A program made the translations under genes and the position numbers. This document shows, piece after piece, positions 15,953 through 26,107 of a stretch of DNA of 64,000 bases (position 1 is the stretch's first letter; each line of letters opens with the position of its first letter). Under the pieces are notes generated by a model that was not told the origin of the DNA, did not search any database, and saw only the letters and a program-made list of their open reading frames with translations. The DNA comes from Streptomyces sp. WP-1. GTDB lineage: Bacteria; Actinomycetota; Actinomycetes; Streptomycetales; Streptomycetaceae. The stretch is taken from the NCBI RefSeq assembly GCF_030450125.1, contig NZ_CP123923.1:186001-250000 (forward strand), written 5' to 3'.

Positions 15953-16720
15953 TCATGGCTGTGCGGGCGCCCGCAGCCGGGAGGTGATGAGGCGGATGAT
16001 CTCCGGCTGGTGCTCGGCCAGGAAGAAGTGGCCGCCGGGGAAGACCCTCAGGGCGAAGGGGCCCTCCGTGTGCTCGGACCAGGCGGCGGCCTCCTCCACC
16101 GTGGCCTTCGGGTCGTCGTCGCCGACGAGGCTGGTCACCGGGCAGCGCAGGGACGGTCCGGGTGTCCAGGTGTACGTCTCGGCCGCGCGGTAGTCCGCCC
16201 GGATGGCCGGGAGGATCATGCGCAGGATCTCCTCGTCGCCGAGCAGTTGGGGGTTGGTGCCGCTGAGGGCGCGCATCTCGGCGACCAGGCCCTCGTCGTC
16301 GCGCAGGTGGACGGTCTCGGTGCGGTGCGTGGAGGGGGCGCGGCGGCCGGAGGCGATGAGGGCGGCGAGCACGATGTCCTGGTCCCGCTCCAGGCGCCGG
16401 GCGACCTCGTAGGCGAGGGAGGCGCCCATGCTGTGGCCGAACAGGGCGAGGGGCCGGTCGGTCCAGGGCAGCAGCGCCTCGTGGACCTTCTCGGCGAGCG
16501 CCGGTACGGAGTCCACGAGCGGTTCGCCGCGGCGGTCCTGGCGGCCGGGGTACTGCACGCACAGCACGTCCACGTCCTCGGGCATCGACCGGGAGACGGG
16601 GAAGTAGAAGCTGGCGGAGCCGCCCGCGTGGGGCAGGCAGACCAGCCGGACACGGGCGTCGGGGCGCGGGTGGAACCTGCGGATCCACAGGTTGTCGGCC
16701 CCGGTGAGCGGGGAGTTCAC
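15953..16720 (-). CDS. pteH: Type II (editing) thioesterase of the filipin-type cluster
   Basis: External thioesterase of 255 aa, alpha/beta-hydrolase fold, expected to clear stalled or mis-primed acyl groups from PKS carrier domains. Visible are the oxyanion-region motif LVCLPHAGGSASFYFPVSRS, the nucleophile elbow LFGHSMGAS, and the C-terminal catalytic His in GGHFFLAEHQ. The GTG at 16720 (VNSPLTGADN) follows a GGGAACG ribosome-site-like sequence; the frame is open much further upstream only because of GC bias. It is the last cluster gene on the left and lies downstream of pteG, from which it is separated by repeats and a hairpin. The pteH name follows S. avermitilis gene order. Confidence 0.88.
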   Translation of the reverse strand: MNSPLTGADNLWIRRFHPRPDARVRLVCLPHAGGSASFYFPVSRSMPEDVDVLCVQYPGRQDRRGEPLVDSVPALAEKVHEALLPWTDRPLALFGHSMGASLAYEVARRLERDQDIVLAALIASGRRAPSTHRTETVHLRDDEGLVAEMRALSGTNPQLLGDEEILRMILPAIRADYRAAETYTWTPGPSLRCPVTSLVGDDDPKATVEEAAAWSEHTEGPFALRVFPGGHFFLAEHQPEIIRLITSRLRAPAQP

Positions 16721-16771
16721 TGAAGCGTTCCCTTTCGGGTCGGGGATCGGCCGCCCACCGTGGCGGGGCGT

Positions 16772-16856
16772 GCGTCGCGGGGCATGCGTCGCGGGGCGGG
16801 GCATGCGTCGCGGGAGAAGGGGCGGGCGTCGCGGGAGAAGGGGCGGGCGTCGCGGG
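16772..16856. repeat. Short tandem repeats between pteG and pteH
   Basis: The word GCGTCGCGGG occurs five times, starting at 16772, 16786, 16805, 16826 and 16847. The last copies form 21-bp units with GGGAGAAGGGGCGG between. The array would lie in the 5' leader of pteH or in the pteG-pteH intergenic transcript. It could be a replication-slippage array or a binding-site cluster. Confidence 0.7.
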
Positions 16857-16869
16857 AGAAGGGCAGGGC

Positions 16870-16903
16870 GAAGGGGCGGGGCACCGGTGCGCCCCGCCCC
16901 TTC
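16870..16903 (-). terminator. Strong GC hairpin downstream of pteG
   Basis: GAAGGGGCGGGGC (16870-16882) and its exact reverse complement GCCCCGCCCCTTC (16891-16903) flank an 8-nt loop. It begins 5 nt past the pteG stop (16909-16911), the right place for a factor-independent-like terminator or attenuator between pteG and pteH. Confidence 0.8.
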
Positions 16904-16908
16904 GCTCG

Positions 16909-18804
<1,896 letters not shown>

Positions 18805-19419
18805 TCACTTCACGAAGTCCTCGACGACCTCGGGCGGCCAGGCGCCGACCTTGAGCACGCCCATGGAGTAGGCGCGGGAGACCAGTGCGGCGCGGTTGGG
18901 GACCTTCAGCTTCCGCAGCAGGCAGGTCACGTGGTACTCGACGCCCTGCCGGCTGAGGTAGAGGCTCGCGGCGAGGGGGACGGTGGAGACCCCGGCGGCG
19001 ATGCCTTCGAGGATCCGGGCGTCCATCGCGGAGAGGATCTTCTTGCGCCTGGTCACCACGCGTGCCCCTTCGCCGTCCCCGGCGGTGGGCATCATGACCA
19101 GGATCGCGGTCGTGTCGGGTACTCCCCCGCGCACGGCGACCGCGGTGAGGGGGACGGTGAAAGCGGCCTCCTCGCCTGGTCCCACGGCGATGACGGGCGT
19201 GACGAACCGCTGGTGTCTGCCTTCCAACAAATTGGAGAATTGGCGCACCAACGGCTGCTGCACGCTCGGGTGGACCACGTCGCGAAAATTGCGGCCGCAT
19301 ATGTCCTCGGACGAGGCGTTGAACTGCCTGAAGAACTCCTGGTTCGCCTGCTGGATGGCCAGTGTTTTATCGAGGCTTGCCACGCACAGGCCCGGAGCAG
19401 CAGGTGCTGGACTCAGCAA
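18805..19419 (-). CDS. pteF: PAS-LuxR pathway activator
   Basis: Regulator of 204 aa with an N-terminal PAS domain (ASLDKTLAIQQANQEFFRQF to about residue 115) and a C-terminal LuxR helix-turn-helix (DARILEGIAAGVSTVPLAAS, then LSRQGVEYHVTCLLRKLKVP). It belongs to the PimM/PteF group that switches on polyene PKS genes. The start is uncertain. TTG at 19419 has CAGGGAG 7 nt upstream; GTG 36 nt further in (VASLDKT) matches the usual family N-terminus but has no ribosome site. It is divergent from pteR across 363 nt and upstream of pteG. The family recognises palindromes of the form CTVGGGAWWTCCCBAG; I found no perfect copy in the intergenic regions. Confidence 0.9.
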   Translation of the reverse strand: MLSPAPAAPGLCVASLDKTLAIQQANQEFFRQFNASSEDICGRNFRDVVHPSVQQPLVRQFSNLLEGRHQRFVTPVIAVGPGEEAAFTVPLTAVAVRGGVPDTTAILVMMPTAGDGEGARVVTRRKKILSAMDARILEGIAAGVSTVPLAASLYLSRQGVEYHVTCLLRKLKVPNRAALVSRAYSMGVLKVGAWPPEVVEDFVK

Positions 19420-19782
19420 GAATGGGCTCCCTGTCAGAGACTTGAGCGCGAAATCAATTCGGAGGCTGGTGAGCGGCCGTGGGGGCCGGCAGGGGCGTCA
19501 TCGGCCCTGGACCAGCAGTATCTCCGGACCCGCACATCCTGCGTCACCGACCTTGCGGGGTCCTGGTCGAGTCGCTGACGGACCCTTGCCGTTCGCTGCC
19601 GTCGTTTTCCGGACCCCTTGTCGAAATCCTTGCCCAACACCTTCTGCTTTCTTGCCAATCGACGGAACCCCAGCTCAGCACGCGCTTTCACTATGTCATG
19701 ATCGGTAGCGGACGCCCTGCGATCAGCCCGTGCGCGAAGCCGTCCGCCAGCCAGCCGTACCCGTAACAGATCGGGGACCGTC
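19420..19782. promoter_or_regulatory. Divergent control region between pteF and pteR
   Basis: Gap of 363 nt between the two cluster activators. It holds the pteF ribosome site (CAGGGAG, complement of 19427-19433) and the pteR site (GGGGA just before the ATG at 19783). It is more AT-rich than its surroundings around 19600-19720, as expected for promoters. I see a GACCCTTG / GACCCCTTG pair (about 19581 and 19612) but cannot assign it to a regulator, and no coding signal. Confidence 0.5.
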
Positions 19783-22700
19783 ATGTCCGCACCTCCGACC
19801 GTGACCGCGTCGCCCATGGCCAACCGGGCCGAGCCCTTCCTGAGCGTTCTGGGGCCCATGTCGGCGCGGCTGGACGGATACGACCTCCCACTCGGCCCAC
19901 CACGTCGGCGCACCCTGCTGGCCCTGCTGCTCATCCGGCTCGGCCGGGTGGTGCCCACGGAACTGCTCGTGGAGGAGCTGTGGGGTGACGGAGCGCCCCG
20001 GCATGCCGTCGCGACCCTCCAGAGTCATGTCTCCCATCTGCGCCGCACTCTGGACACGGCGCAAACGGGCCAACTTTCGGTGCTCCGCCATCGGTCGCCC
20101 GGTTATGTCCTGGAACTCGATCCGGAACACGTCGACGCCTGCCGCTTCGAGCGTCTGGTCACCGACGGGCGGCGGCTGCTGGAGCAGCACGATCCGCGTA
20201 CCGCGCACGCCCGGTTCACCGAGGCCCTCGGACTGTGGCGCGACTCACCCTACGCGGAGTTCGACGGCCATCCGCCGCTCAGCGACGAATGCGCCCGGCT
20301 CGAACAGATCCGGCTCACCGCCGTGGAGTCCTGCGCGGAGGCGCGGCTGGCGCTCGGCGCCGCCGCGGAGGTCGCCGCGGACCTGGACGGGGAGGCGCGC
20401 CGCCATCCCACGCGCGAACGGCTGGTCGGCCATCTCATGACCGCCCTGTCCCGGCTCGGCCGGCAGGCCGAGGCGCTTGAGGTGTACGAGCGGACGCGCA
20501 GTCATCTCGTGGAGGAGTTCGGGGTGGACACCGCGGCCGAGCTGCGCGAGGTCCGCAACGCGATTCTGCGCCAGGAGCCGGGGGCGAGCACTCCGTCCGG
20601 GAATTCGTCTCTGGAGCGGGTTGCGCCCGCCGTGGTGTCCGCTGTTCCGCGCGTGCGGGAGGAGGCGGGCGGTCCCGCGTCATCGGATGGCAGGGTCTTA
20701 GCGGGGTTATCGGGGTTATCCGGATCCGAGCACGCCGACAGCGGCGAGTCGGGCGCAGCCGCCGTACACGAGGAGGGCGCGGCGACCGGCGGGCGCCCGG
20801 AGGCACGGGCCGATGTGTCCCCGGGCGGCCGGACGGATGCCGCCGAGCCCCGGGACAGGGCGGGACGTCGGCCCGAGGACCGGCCGGAGGACGGGCCGGC
20901 GGCCCAAGAGACGGTCGGGTTCGAGGAGTTCACGTCGGAGTGGGCGGCCGTACCCTCGCCGTTCACCGGTCGCTGCCAGGAACTGGACCGGCTGACGACC
21001 GGCGCCGCCAGCGCGATCGTGGGGCACGGGCATGTGGCCGGTGTCCTCGGTCCCCCGGGCGTCGGCAAGACCCGGCTGCTGCTCGAACTCGCCGCGCGGC
21101 TGGAGAACATGGACGCGCAGGAGGAGGGCTCCCGGCTGGAAGTGGTCTGGAGCCACTGCTTCCCCGGTGAGGGCGTCCCCGCCTACTGGCTGTGGACACA
21201 GATCCTGCGGCGGCTGTCCAAGACCCGGCCGGACGCCTTCCGCGAGGCGACGGGTCCCTACGGCGCCCTCCTCGCCCCGCTGATGCCCGAGCGGTCGACG
21301 CTCCGGACCGACGGTCCGGAACCGGCCGCCGACTGGTGCCAGGCCCGCTTCCTCGCCCATGACGCGGTGTGCGAGGTGCTGCTCACCCTCGCCGCGCGCC
21401 GCCCGCTCGTCCTGCTCCTCGAAGACCTCCAGTGGGCGGACACCGCCTCCCTCGATCTGCTCAGGCTGCTGAGCACCCGCTGCCAGGGCCGTCCGCTCGG
21501 CATCGTGCTCACGGCCCGGGAGTTCGAGGCCGAATCGGACGCGACGCTGCGCCGGGTGGTCTCCGACGTGCTGCGCGGGCCCAGGACGGACACGCTGCGG
21601 CTGCACGGGCTGTCCCCGCGGGCCGTCGGCGCGCTGGTCGAGGCGCACGCGGGACCCGGCGTCGACCCGCAGGTGGTCGAGGTGCTGCACCGGCGCAGCG
21701 AGGGCAACCCGTACTTCGTGATGCAGCTGCTGTCCCTCGTGAGCAACGCCCGCGATCTCCAACGCCCGGACGCGGTCGACGTGTTGCTGGCACACATACC
21801 CACCGGGGTACGCGAGGCACTGCGCCAGCGGTTCGCCGCGCTGCCCGAGCCGGTGCTGCGGGTGCTGCGGCTGTGCGCCGTCATCGGTGCCGAGGTGGAC
21901 ACGGATCTGCTGCACCGGACCGCCGCGCCCGACGAACCGGTCATCGCCGGCCTGGAGTCGGCCATCCGCGCCGGACTGCTCGGGGAGGACCCGCACCATC
22001 CGGGGCGGCTGCACTTCGCGCACGCCCTGGTCCAGGAGGCGCTCGTCGAGGAACTCCCGCGCGCCGACCGCCACCGGCTGCACGCGCGGATCGCCGAGGC
22101 GCTGCACGCCCGCCACCGGGGGCAGATGGGCGACGAGGAGATCGAGCGGGTGGCCCACCACAGCTGGCACGCCAAGAGCGCGCTGCCCGCCGCCGAGGTG
22201 CTGCCCCGGCTGCTGCTCGCCACGGAGCACGCCGAGCGGTCCATGGCGTACGAGCAGGCGGAGATCTGGCTGCGCCGCGCGGTGCACCTGATCGGCTACC
22301 TGCCGCCGGACGAGGCCGCGACGGCACGGCTGGAGCAGCGGCTGCACATCCAGCTCGGCCAGATCCTCGCCACCACACGCGGCTACGGCCACCAGGAGGC
22401 GGAGACGGCGCTGACCCGCGGGCGTGCCCTCAGCGCGGCCACGCAGGCCCCCGAGGACGCGTCGGTGCTGTGGGCGCTGTGCGCGTCGCGCCTGGTCACC
22501 GGCCGCTACGACGCCTCACGGCAGCTCTCCGGACTGCTGCGGGACATCGCGCGCCAAACCAGAGAACCCGTGGCGGCGCTCGGCGCGGCGTACGGCGAGG
22601 GCATCGTGCTGCATGTGCGCGGCATGCTGCCGCAGGCGCTCGCCGAACTGGAGCGCGGCGTCGGCCTGGCGGACCGGCTGGCCGACGAGGCGCACGCGCT

Positions 22701-23301
22701 GGCGCGCACCTTCCAGCACGACCCCCGGGTCTCCTGCCGCTCCTACGACACCTTCACCCACTGGCTCCTCGGGAACCGGGAGACCGCCGGGGAGCGGCGG
22801 CGTGAGCTGCTGTGCCTCACGGAGTTCGACAGCAGGCCGTCCGACCGCTCGTTCGCGCTGTACGTGGACGGGGTGGTGGCGGCCTGGGAGGGCGACACGC
22901 GGACCGCGCTCGCGTCGAGCGAGGAGGGCGTGCGGGTCGCGGGCGAGCACGGACTGCTCTACTGGAAGGCGATGCTGGGCGTCGTCCAGGGGTGGGGCCT
23001 GGCCCACTCGGGGGACCGGGACGACGGTCTGGCCCTGATGCACGCCTCGCTGGCCGAGCTGGGCCGGTCCCGGACGTGCCTGCGCCATCCGCTGCACCTG
23101 GGTCTGCTGGGTCAGGCGCAGCGGCACGGCGGGCGGACCGAGGAGGCGCGGGGCACCTTCCGGGCGCTGCTGGCCGCCGTGGAGCAGCGCCGTGAGCGGG
23201 TGTACCTCCATCCGGCGCTGCCGGCGACCCCGCTGCTGCGGGAACTGCTGGACCTCGGTGACGACGACGTGCTCGACGCGTACGGTCGGACGGCCCCGTA
23301 G
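19783..23301 (+). CDS. pteR: SARP-LAL pathway regulator with three clustered TTA codons
   Basis: Large activator of 1172 aa. Residues 1-265 are a SARP unit: winged-helix DNA-binding domain (RRRTLLALLLIRLGRVVPTE, then LQSHVSHLRRTL) plus bacterial transcriptional activation domain. A disordered linker to about 385 follows, then a LuxR-large-type ATPase with Walker A GPPGVGKTR (about 424) and Walker B LVLLLEDLQWAD (about 544). The long C-terminal helical part lacks a LuxR helix-turn-helix, as in PimR/PteR. Three leucines in the linker use TTA (20698, 20707, 20716), spaced 9 nt. TTA needs the bldA tRNA, so translation should be tied to development. It is the only + strand gene of the cluster and converges on pteE. 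Confidence 0.93.
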   Translation: MSAPPTVTASPMANRAEPFLSVLGPMSARLDGYDLPLGPPRRRTLLALLLIRLGRVVPTELLVEELWGDGAPRHAVATLQSHVSHLRRTLDTAQTGQLSVLRHRSPGYVLELDPEHVDACRFERLVTDGRRLLEQHDPRTAHARFTEALGLWRDSPYAEFDGHPPLSDECARLEQIRLTAVESCAEARLALGAAAEVAADLDGEARRHPTRERLVGHLMTALSRLGRQAEALEVYERTRSHLVEEFGVDTAAELREVRNAILRQEPGASTPSGNSSLERVAPAVVSAVPRVREEAGGPASSDGRVLAGLSGLSGSEHADSGESGAAAVHEEGAATGGRPEARADVSPGGRTDAAEPRDRAGRRPEDRPEDGPAAQETVGFEEFTSEWAAVPSPFTGRCQELDRLTTGAASAIVGHGHVAGVLGPPGVGKTRLLLELAARLENMDAQEEGSRLEVVWSHCFPGEGVPAYWLWTQILRRLSKTRPDAFREATGPYGALLAPLMPERSTLRTDGPEPAADWCQARFLAHDAVCEVLLTLAARRPLVLLLEDLQWADTASLDLLRLLSTRCQGRPLGIVLTAREFEAESDATLRRVVSDVLRGPRTDTLRLHGLSPRAVGALVEAHAGPGVDPQVVEVLHRRSEGNPYFVMQLLSLVSNARDLQRPDAVDVLLAHIPTGVREALRQRFAALPEPVLRVLRLCAVIGAEVDTDLLHRTAAPDEPVIAGLESAIRAGLLGEDPHHPGRLHFAHALVQEALVEELPRADRHRLHARIAEALHARHRGQMGDEEIERVAHHSWHAKSALPAAEVLPRLLLATEHAERSMAYEQAEIWLRRAVHLIGYLPPDEAATARLEQRLHIQLGQILATTRGYGHQEAETALTRGRALSAATQAPEDASVLWALCASRLVTGRYDASRQLSGLLRDIARQTREPVAALGAAYGEGIVLHVRGMLPQALAELERGVGLADRLADEAHALARTFQHDPRVSCRSYDTFTHWLLGNRETAGERRRELLCLTEFDSRPSDRSFALYVDGVVAAWEGDTRTALASSEEGVRVAGEHGLLYWKAMLGVVQGWGLAHSGDRDDGLALMHASLAELGRSRTCLRHPLHLGLLGQAQRHGGRTEEARGTFRALLAAVEQRRERVYLHPALPATPLLRELLDLGDDDVLDAYGRTAP

Positions 23302-23322
23302 TGCCGCGCACGCCGCCGCCGC

Positions 23323-23517
23323 TCAGTCCTCGGTGATCGCGACCGCCTGGACCGGACAGGCCATGGGCACGTCACGGACGCGGGGGTCCCCCGCGCCGTC
23401 CTCCTGTCCCGGGACCAGGGCGACCAGTGCCTCGTCGTCCTGGGTGAAGACGCCGGGTGCGGTCATGACGCACTGGCCGGAGCCGATGCACCGGTCGCGG
23501 TCGATGGTGATGCGCAA
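23323..23517 (-). CDS. pteE: [3Fe-4S] ferredoxin, redox partner of the cluster P450s
   Basis: Small soluble ferredoxin of 64 aa that would pass electrons to PteC and PteD. The cluster ligands are in RCIGSGQCVMTAPGVF and MACPVQAV, the usual pattern for CYP105-linked 3Fe-4S ferredoxins, where one of the four cysteines of the 4Fe motif is replaced. The start is probably TTG at 23517 (LRITIDRDRC), with AAGGGGGG upstream; the longer open frame runs into the P450 gene. It lies 44 nt after pteD on the same strand, and its stop is 21 nt from the end of pteR, which runs the other way. A ferredoxin reductase must come from elsewhere in the genome. Confidence 0.9.
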   Translation of the reverse strand: MRITIDRDRCIGSGQCVMTAPGVFTQDDEALVALVPGQEDGAGDPRVRDVPMACPVQAVAITED

Positions 23518-23561
23518 GGCGTGGCCCGCCCCCCTTCGTTCGGTTGCTGTCGTGCGCGACG

Positions 23562-24776
23562 TCACCAGGTGACGGGCAGTTCGATCGGACCCTGGGCGTC
23601 GTGGCCGGCCTTGAGCGGCACCTCGTCCAGGGGTACGGCCAGCCGCAGGCCGGGGATGCGGGTGAAGAGCGTGCCGAGGGCGATCTCCAGTTCGGCGCGG
23701 GCGAGGTTCTGCCCCAGGCACTGGTGGATGCCGTGGCCGAAGCCGACATGGTGCCGTGCGTTGCGGCGGGCGTCGAAGACGTCGGGGTCGTCGTACGCCT
23801 TGGCGTCGCGGTTCATCAGCGTGATGGAGACCAGCACGGCGTCCCCGGCCTTGACCGTCGTGCCGCCGACCTCGATGTCCTCCTTGGCCATCCGGACCAT
23901 GTAGTCGGAGACGGAGGTGAAGCGCAGCAGCTCCTCGACCACGCCCGGCACCGCGGCGGGGTCGTTCAGCAGCACCTCGATCTGCTCGGGGTGCTGCATG
24001 AGGGTGAGGGCGCCGAGGGCGATGGCGTTGACGGTGGTCTCGTGGCCGGCCACCAGCAGGACGAGCGCGATCATGACCACCTCGTTGTGGTCCAGTTCGC
24101 CCTCCTCCAGCTGGCGGGCGATCAGCTCGTCCAGGAGGCCGTCACCGGGCTCGGCCTGCTTCTTGGCGACCAGGCCGTGCAGGTACTGGTGCAGCTTGGC
24201 GAAGGCCGCGTCGGCCTCCCCGGACGTGGCGGCGCCCACGAAGTCGCGGGAGCACTCCTCGAAGAAGTCGTGGTCGCCGTAGGGCACGCCGAGGAGTTCG
24301 CAGATCGCCATGGAGGGCACCGGCAGGGCGAAGGCCGACACCAGGTCCACGACCGGTCCCTTGGCCAGCATGTCGTCCAGGAGCCGGTCGACCAGGCTCT
24401 GCAGGCTGGGCCGGATGGCGTTCATGCGCTTGACGCCGAAGCTCGGGATCAGCATGCGCCGCTGCCGGGCGTGCAGCGGGTCGTCCACGCCGATCAGCGG
24501 GAAGGCGAGTCCCCCGCGGTCCTCGGTGCGCTGGACGACGACGGGGAAGACCGGGTGGCCCCAGTCGGAGGACAGCCGGGGGTCGGCGAGCAGCGCCCGT
24601 CCCTCGGCGTGCCCGGTGATCAGCCACGCCGGCCGGCCGTCGAACAGCGTGACCCGTGTCAGCGGGCTCTCGCCCCGCCATTCCGTGTACGCCTGCGGCG
24701 GCTGGTACGGGCAGGTCCGGTCCTGGGGGAAGGCCGGGGCCTCTGACCCGGTGTGGCGGATGTCGGTCTCGGTCAT
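23562..24776 (-). CDS. pteD: CYP105-family P450, probable filipin C1'-hydroxylase (PteD/CYP105D6-like)
   Basis: Cytochrome P450 of 404 aa. Features seen are the I-helix oxygen-activation motif AGHETT, the K-helix EELLRF with downstream arginine, and the heme loop FGHGIHQCLG with Cys353 as thiolate ligand. By position (between pteC and pteE) it matches PteD, reported as the hydroxylase of C1' on the hexyl side chain of filipin. The CYP105D-like N-terminus (CPYQPPQAYTEWRGESPLTR) supports this. The ATG at 24776 begins MTETDIRHTG. The next gene, pteE, supplies its ferredoxin. Which P450 acts on which carbon is taken from family knowledge, not from residues here. Confidence 0.85.
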   Translation of the reverse strand: MTETDIRHTGSEAPAFPQDRTCPYQPPQAYTEWRGESPLTRVTLFDGRPAWLITGHAEGRALLADPRLSSDWGHPVFPVVVQRTEDRGGLAFPLIGVDDPLHARQRRMLIPSFGVKRMNAIRPSLQSLVDRLLDDMLAKGPVVDLVSAFALPVPSMAICELLGVPYGDHDFFEECSRDFVGAATSGEADAAFAKLHQYLHGLVAKKQAEPGDGLLDELIARQLEEGELDHNEVVMIALVLLVAGHETTVNAIALGALTLMQHPEQIEVLLNDPAAVPGVVEELLRFTSVSDYMVRMAKEDIEVGGTTVKAGDAVLVSITLMNRDAKAYDDPDVFDARRNARHHVGFGHGIHQCLGQNLARAELEIALGTLFTRIPGLRLAVPLDEVPLKAGHDAQGPIELPVTW

Positions 24777-24861
24777 GTCGTGCCTTTCGGGCGATCGGCG
24801 TGCGGTGGTTCGGCGAGGCGATGGTTCGGCGGTGCGGGAACTGCCCCGGGAGCCGGGGGCG

Positions 24862-26061
24862 TCACCAGGTGACGGGCAGCTCGTGCACGCCGTAGAAGAC
24901 CATGTCGTCGCGGAAGCGGAGTTCCTCGACGGGCTTGGCCAGGCGCAGGGTCGGGAAGCGGCGGAACAGCGACTCGAAGGCGATCTGCAGCTCGATCCGG
25001 GCGAGTTGCTGGCCGATGCACTGGTGCGCGCCGAACCCGAAGGCGAGGTGCGGTGCGGGGCGGCGGGTGATGTCGAAGCGCTCCGGGTCCTCGACGAAGG
25101 CGGGGTCGAAGTCGGCGGCGAGGACGTGCGCGACGACCTGCTCGCCCTCGGCGATGCGTACGCCGCCCAGCTCCACGTCCCGGGTGGCGACGCGCTCGCC
25201 GCCGAACTGGCCGATGGTGAGGTAGCGCAGCAGTTCCTCGACCGCGTTGCCGATCAGCGACGGGTCCTCGCGCAGCAGGGCCAGCTGGTCGGGGCGGTCC
25301 AGGAGGAGTGCCGCGCCGAGGCCGATCATGCAGGCGGTGGTGTCGTGGGCGGCGATCAGCAGGGTGCCGGCCGCGTTCATGAGGAACATGTCGTCGAGGA
25401 CGCCGTCGGGGTCCTCGGTGGTGGTGAGCGCCGAGATCAGGTCGTCGCCGGGGCTGGCCCGGCGTTCCTGGACGAGCTGGTAGAGCAGGCCGCCCAGGCG
25501 CATGCCGGCGGCCTCGGTGGCGGCGGCGTCCTGGTCGACGCGCATCATCGCCTCGGCGATCTCCTGGAACTCTGGCCGGCGCTCGACGGGGACGCCGAAC
25601 AGGTCGGAGATGACCATGGCGGGCACCGGGTTGGCGAAGGCCTTCACCAGGTCGACGGTGCCGCCCTGGGCCGCGATGGCGTCGAGGCGTTCGTCGACGA
25701 TGCGCTGGATGTTCGGCCGCAGCGCCTGCATGCGGCGGACGGTGAACTCCTTGGCGAGCAGCTTGCGGTCGGCGGTGTGTTCCGGCTCGTCCTGCCACAG
25801 CAGGCTGCCGCGGCCGGGCTTCTGGGTGACGACGCCGTCCTGGGTGTGCAGGGCGTGCGGCACCTGGACGCTGAAGGAGGGGTCCCGCAGCAGGGTGCGC
25901 ACCTCCTCGTAGCCGGTCACCAGCCAGGCCTCGTGGCCGCTGGTGAAGGTGGCCCGGGTCACCGGGGCGGCCGCCCGGACCTCGGCGATGCCGTCCGGGG
26001 GCAGGAACGGGCAGCTGCGGGCCTTGGGTACGGCGGGTGCGGCGGCGGTGGGCTCGGGCAT
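24862..26061 (-). CDS. pteC: CYP105-family P450, probable filipin C26-hydroxylase (PteC/CYP105P1-like)
   Basis: Cytochrome P450 of 399 aa. The heme loop is FGFGAHQCIG (Cys348) and the I-helix reads AAHDTT, with His-Asp in place of the usual Gly-Glu/Asp pattern. His72 in the B-C loop (VPHALHT) falls at the position reported as a distal heme ligand in the CYP105P1 crystal structure, a specific pointer to this subfamily. CYP105P1 hydroxylates C26 of filipin. The ATG at 26061 is 46 nt downstream of pteB, and pteD follows after an 85-nt gap, so the pteB-C-D-E order is conserved and probably cotranscribed. Confidence 0.87.
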   Translation of the reverse strand: MPEPTAAAPAVPKARSCPFLPPDGIAEVRAAAPVTRATFTSGHEAWLVTGYEEVRTLLRDPSFSVQVPHALHTQDGVVTQKPGRGSLLWQDEPEHTADRKLLAKEFTVRRMQALRPNIQRIVDERLDAIAAQGGTVDLVKAFANPVPAMVISDLFGVPVERRPEFQEIAEAMMRVDQDAAATEAAGMRLGGLLYQLVQERRASPGDDLISALTTTEDPDGVLDDMFLMNAAGTLLIAAHDTTACMIGLGAALLLDRPDQLALLREDPSLIGNAVEELLRYLTIGQFGGERVATRDVELGGVRIAEGEQVVAHVLAADFDPAFVEDPERFDITRRPAPHLAFGFGAHQCIGQQLARIELQIAFESLFRRFPTLRLAKPVEELRFRDDMVFYGVHELPVTW

Positions 26062-26107
26062 GACTCTCCTTGCGCTGGGGTGTGGGGGTGGGCCGTACGA
26101 CGGGCGG

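Noticed and set aside
16764..16868. CRISPR-like array from the tandem repeats
   Set aside because: Units are 14-21 bp with no unique spacers, and no cas genes are nearby.
19420..19782. Canonical PAS-LuxR operator between pteF and pteR
   Set aside because: No sequence close to CTVGGGAWWTCCCBAG was found by eye on either strand in this gap.
22900..23301. C-terminal LuxR helix-turn-helix in PteR
   Set aside because: The C-terminus ends in helical repeat-like sequence without the conserved LuxR recognition helix; the DNA-binding domain is the N-terminal SARP.
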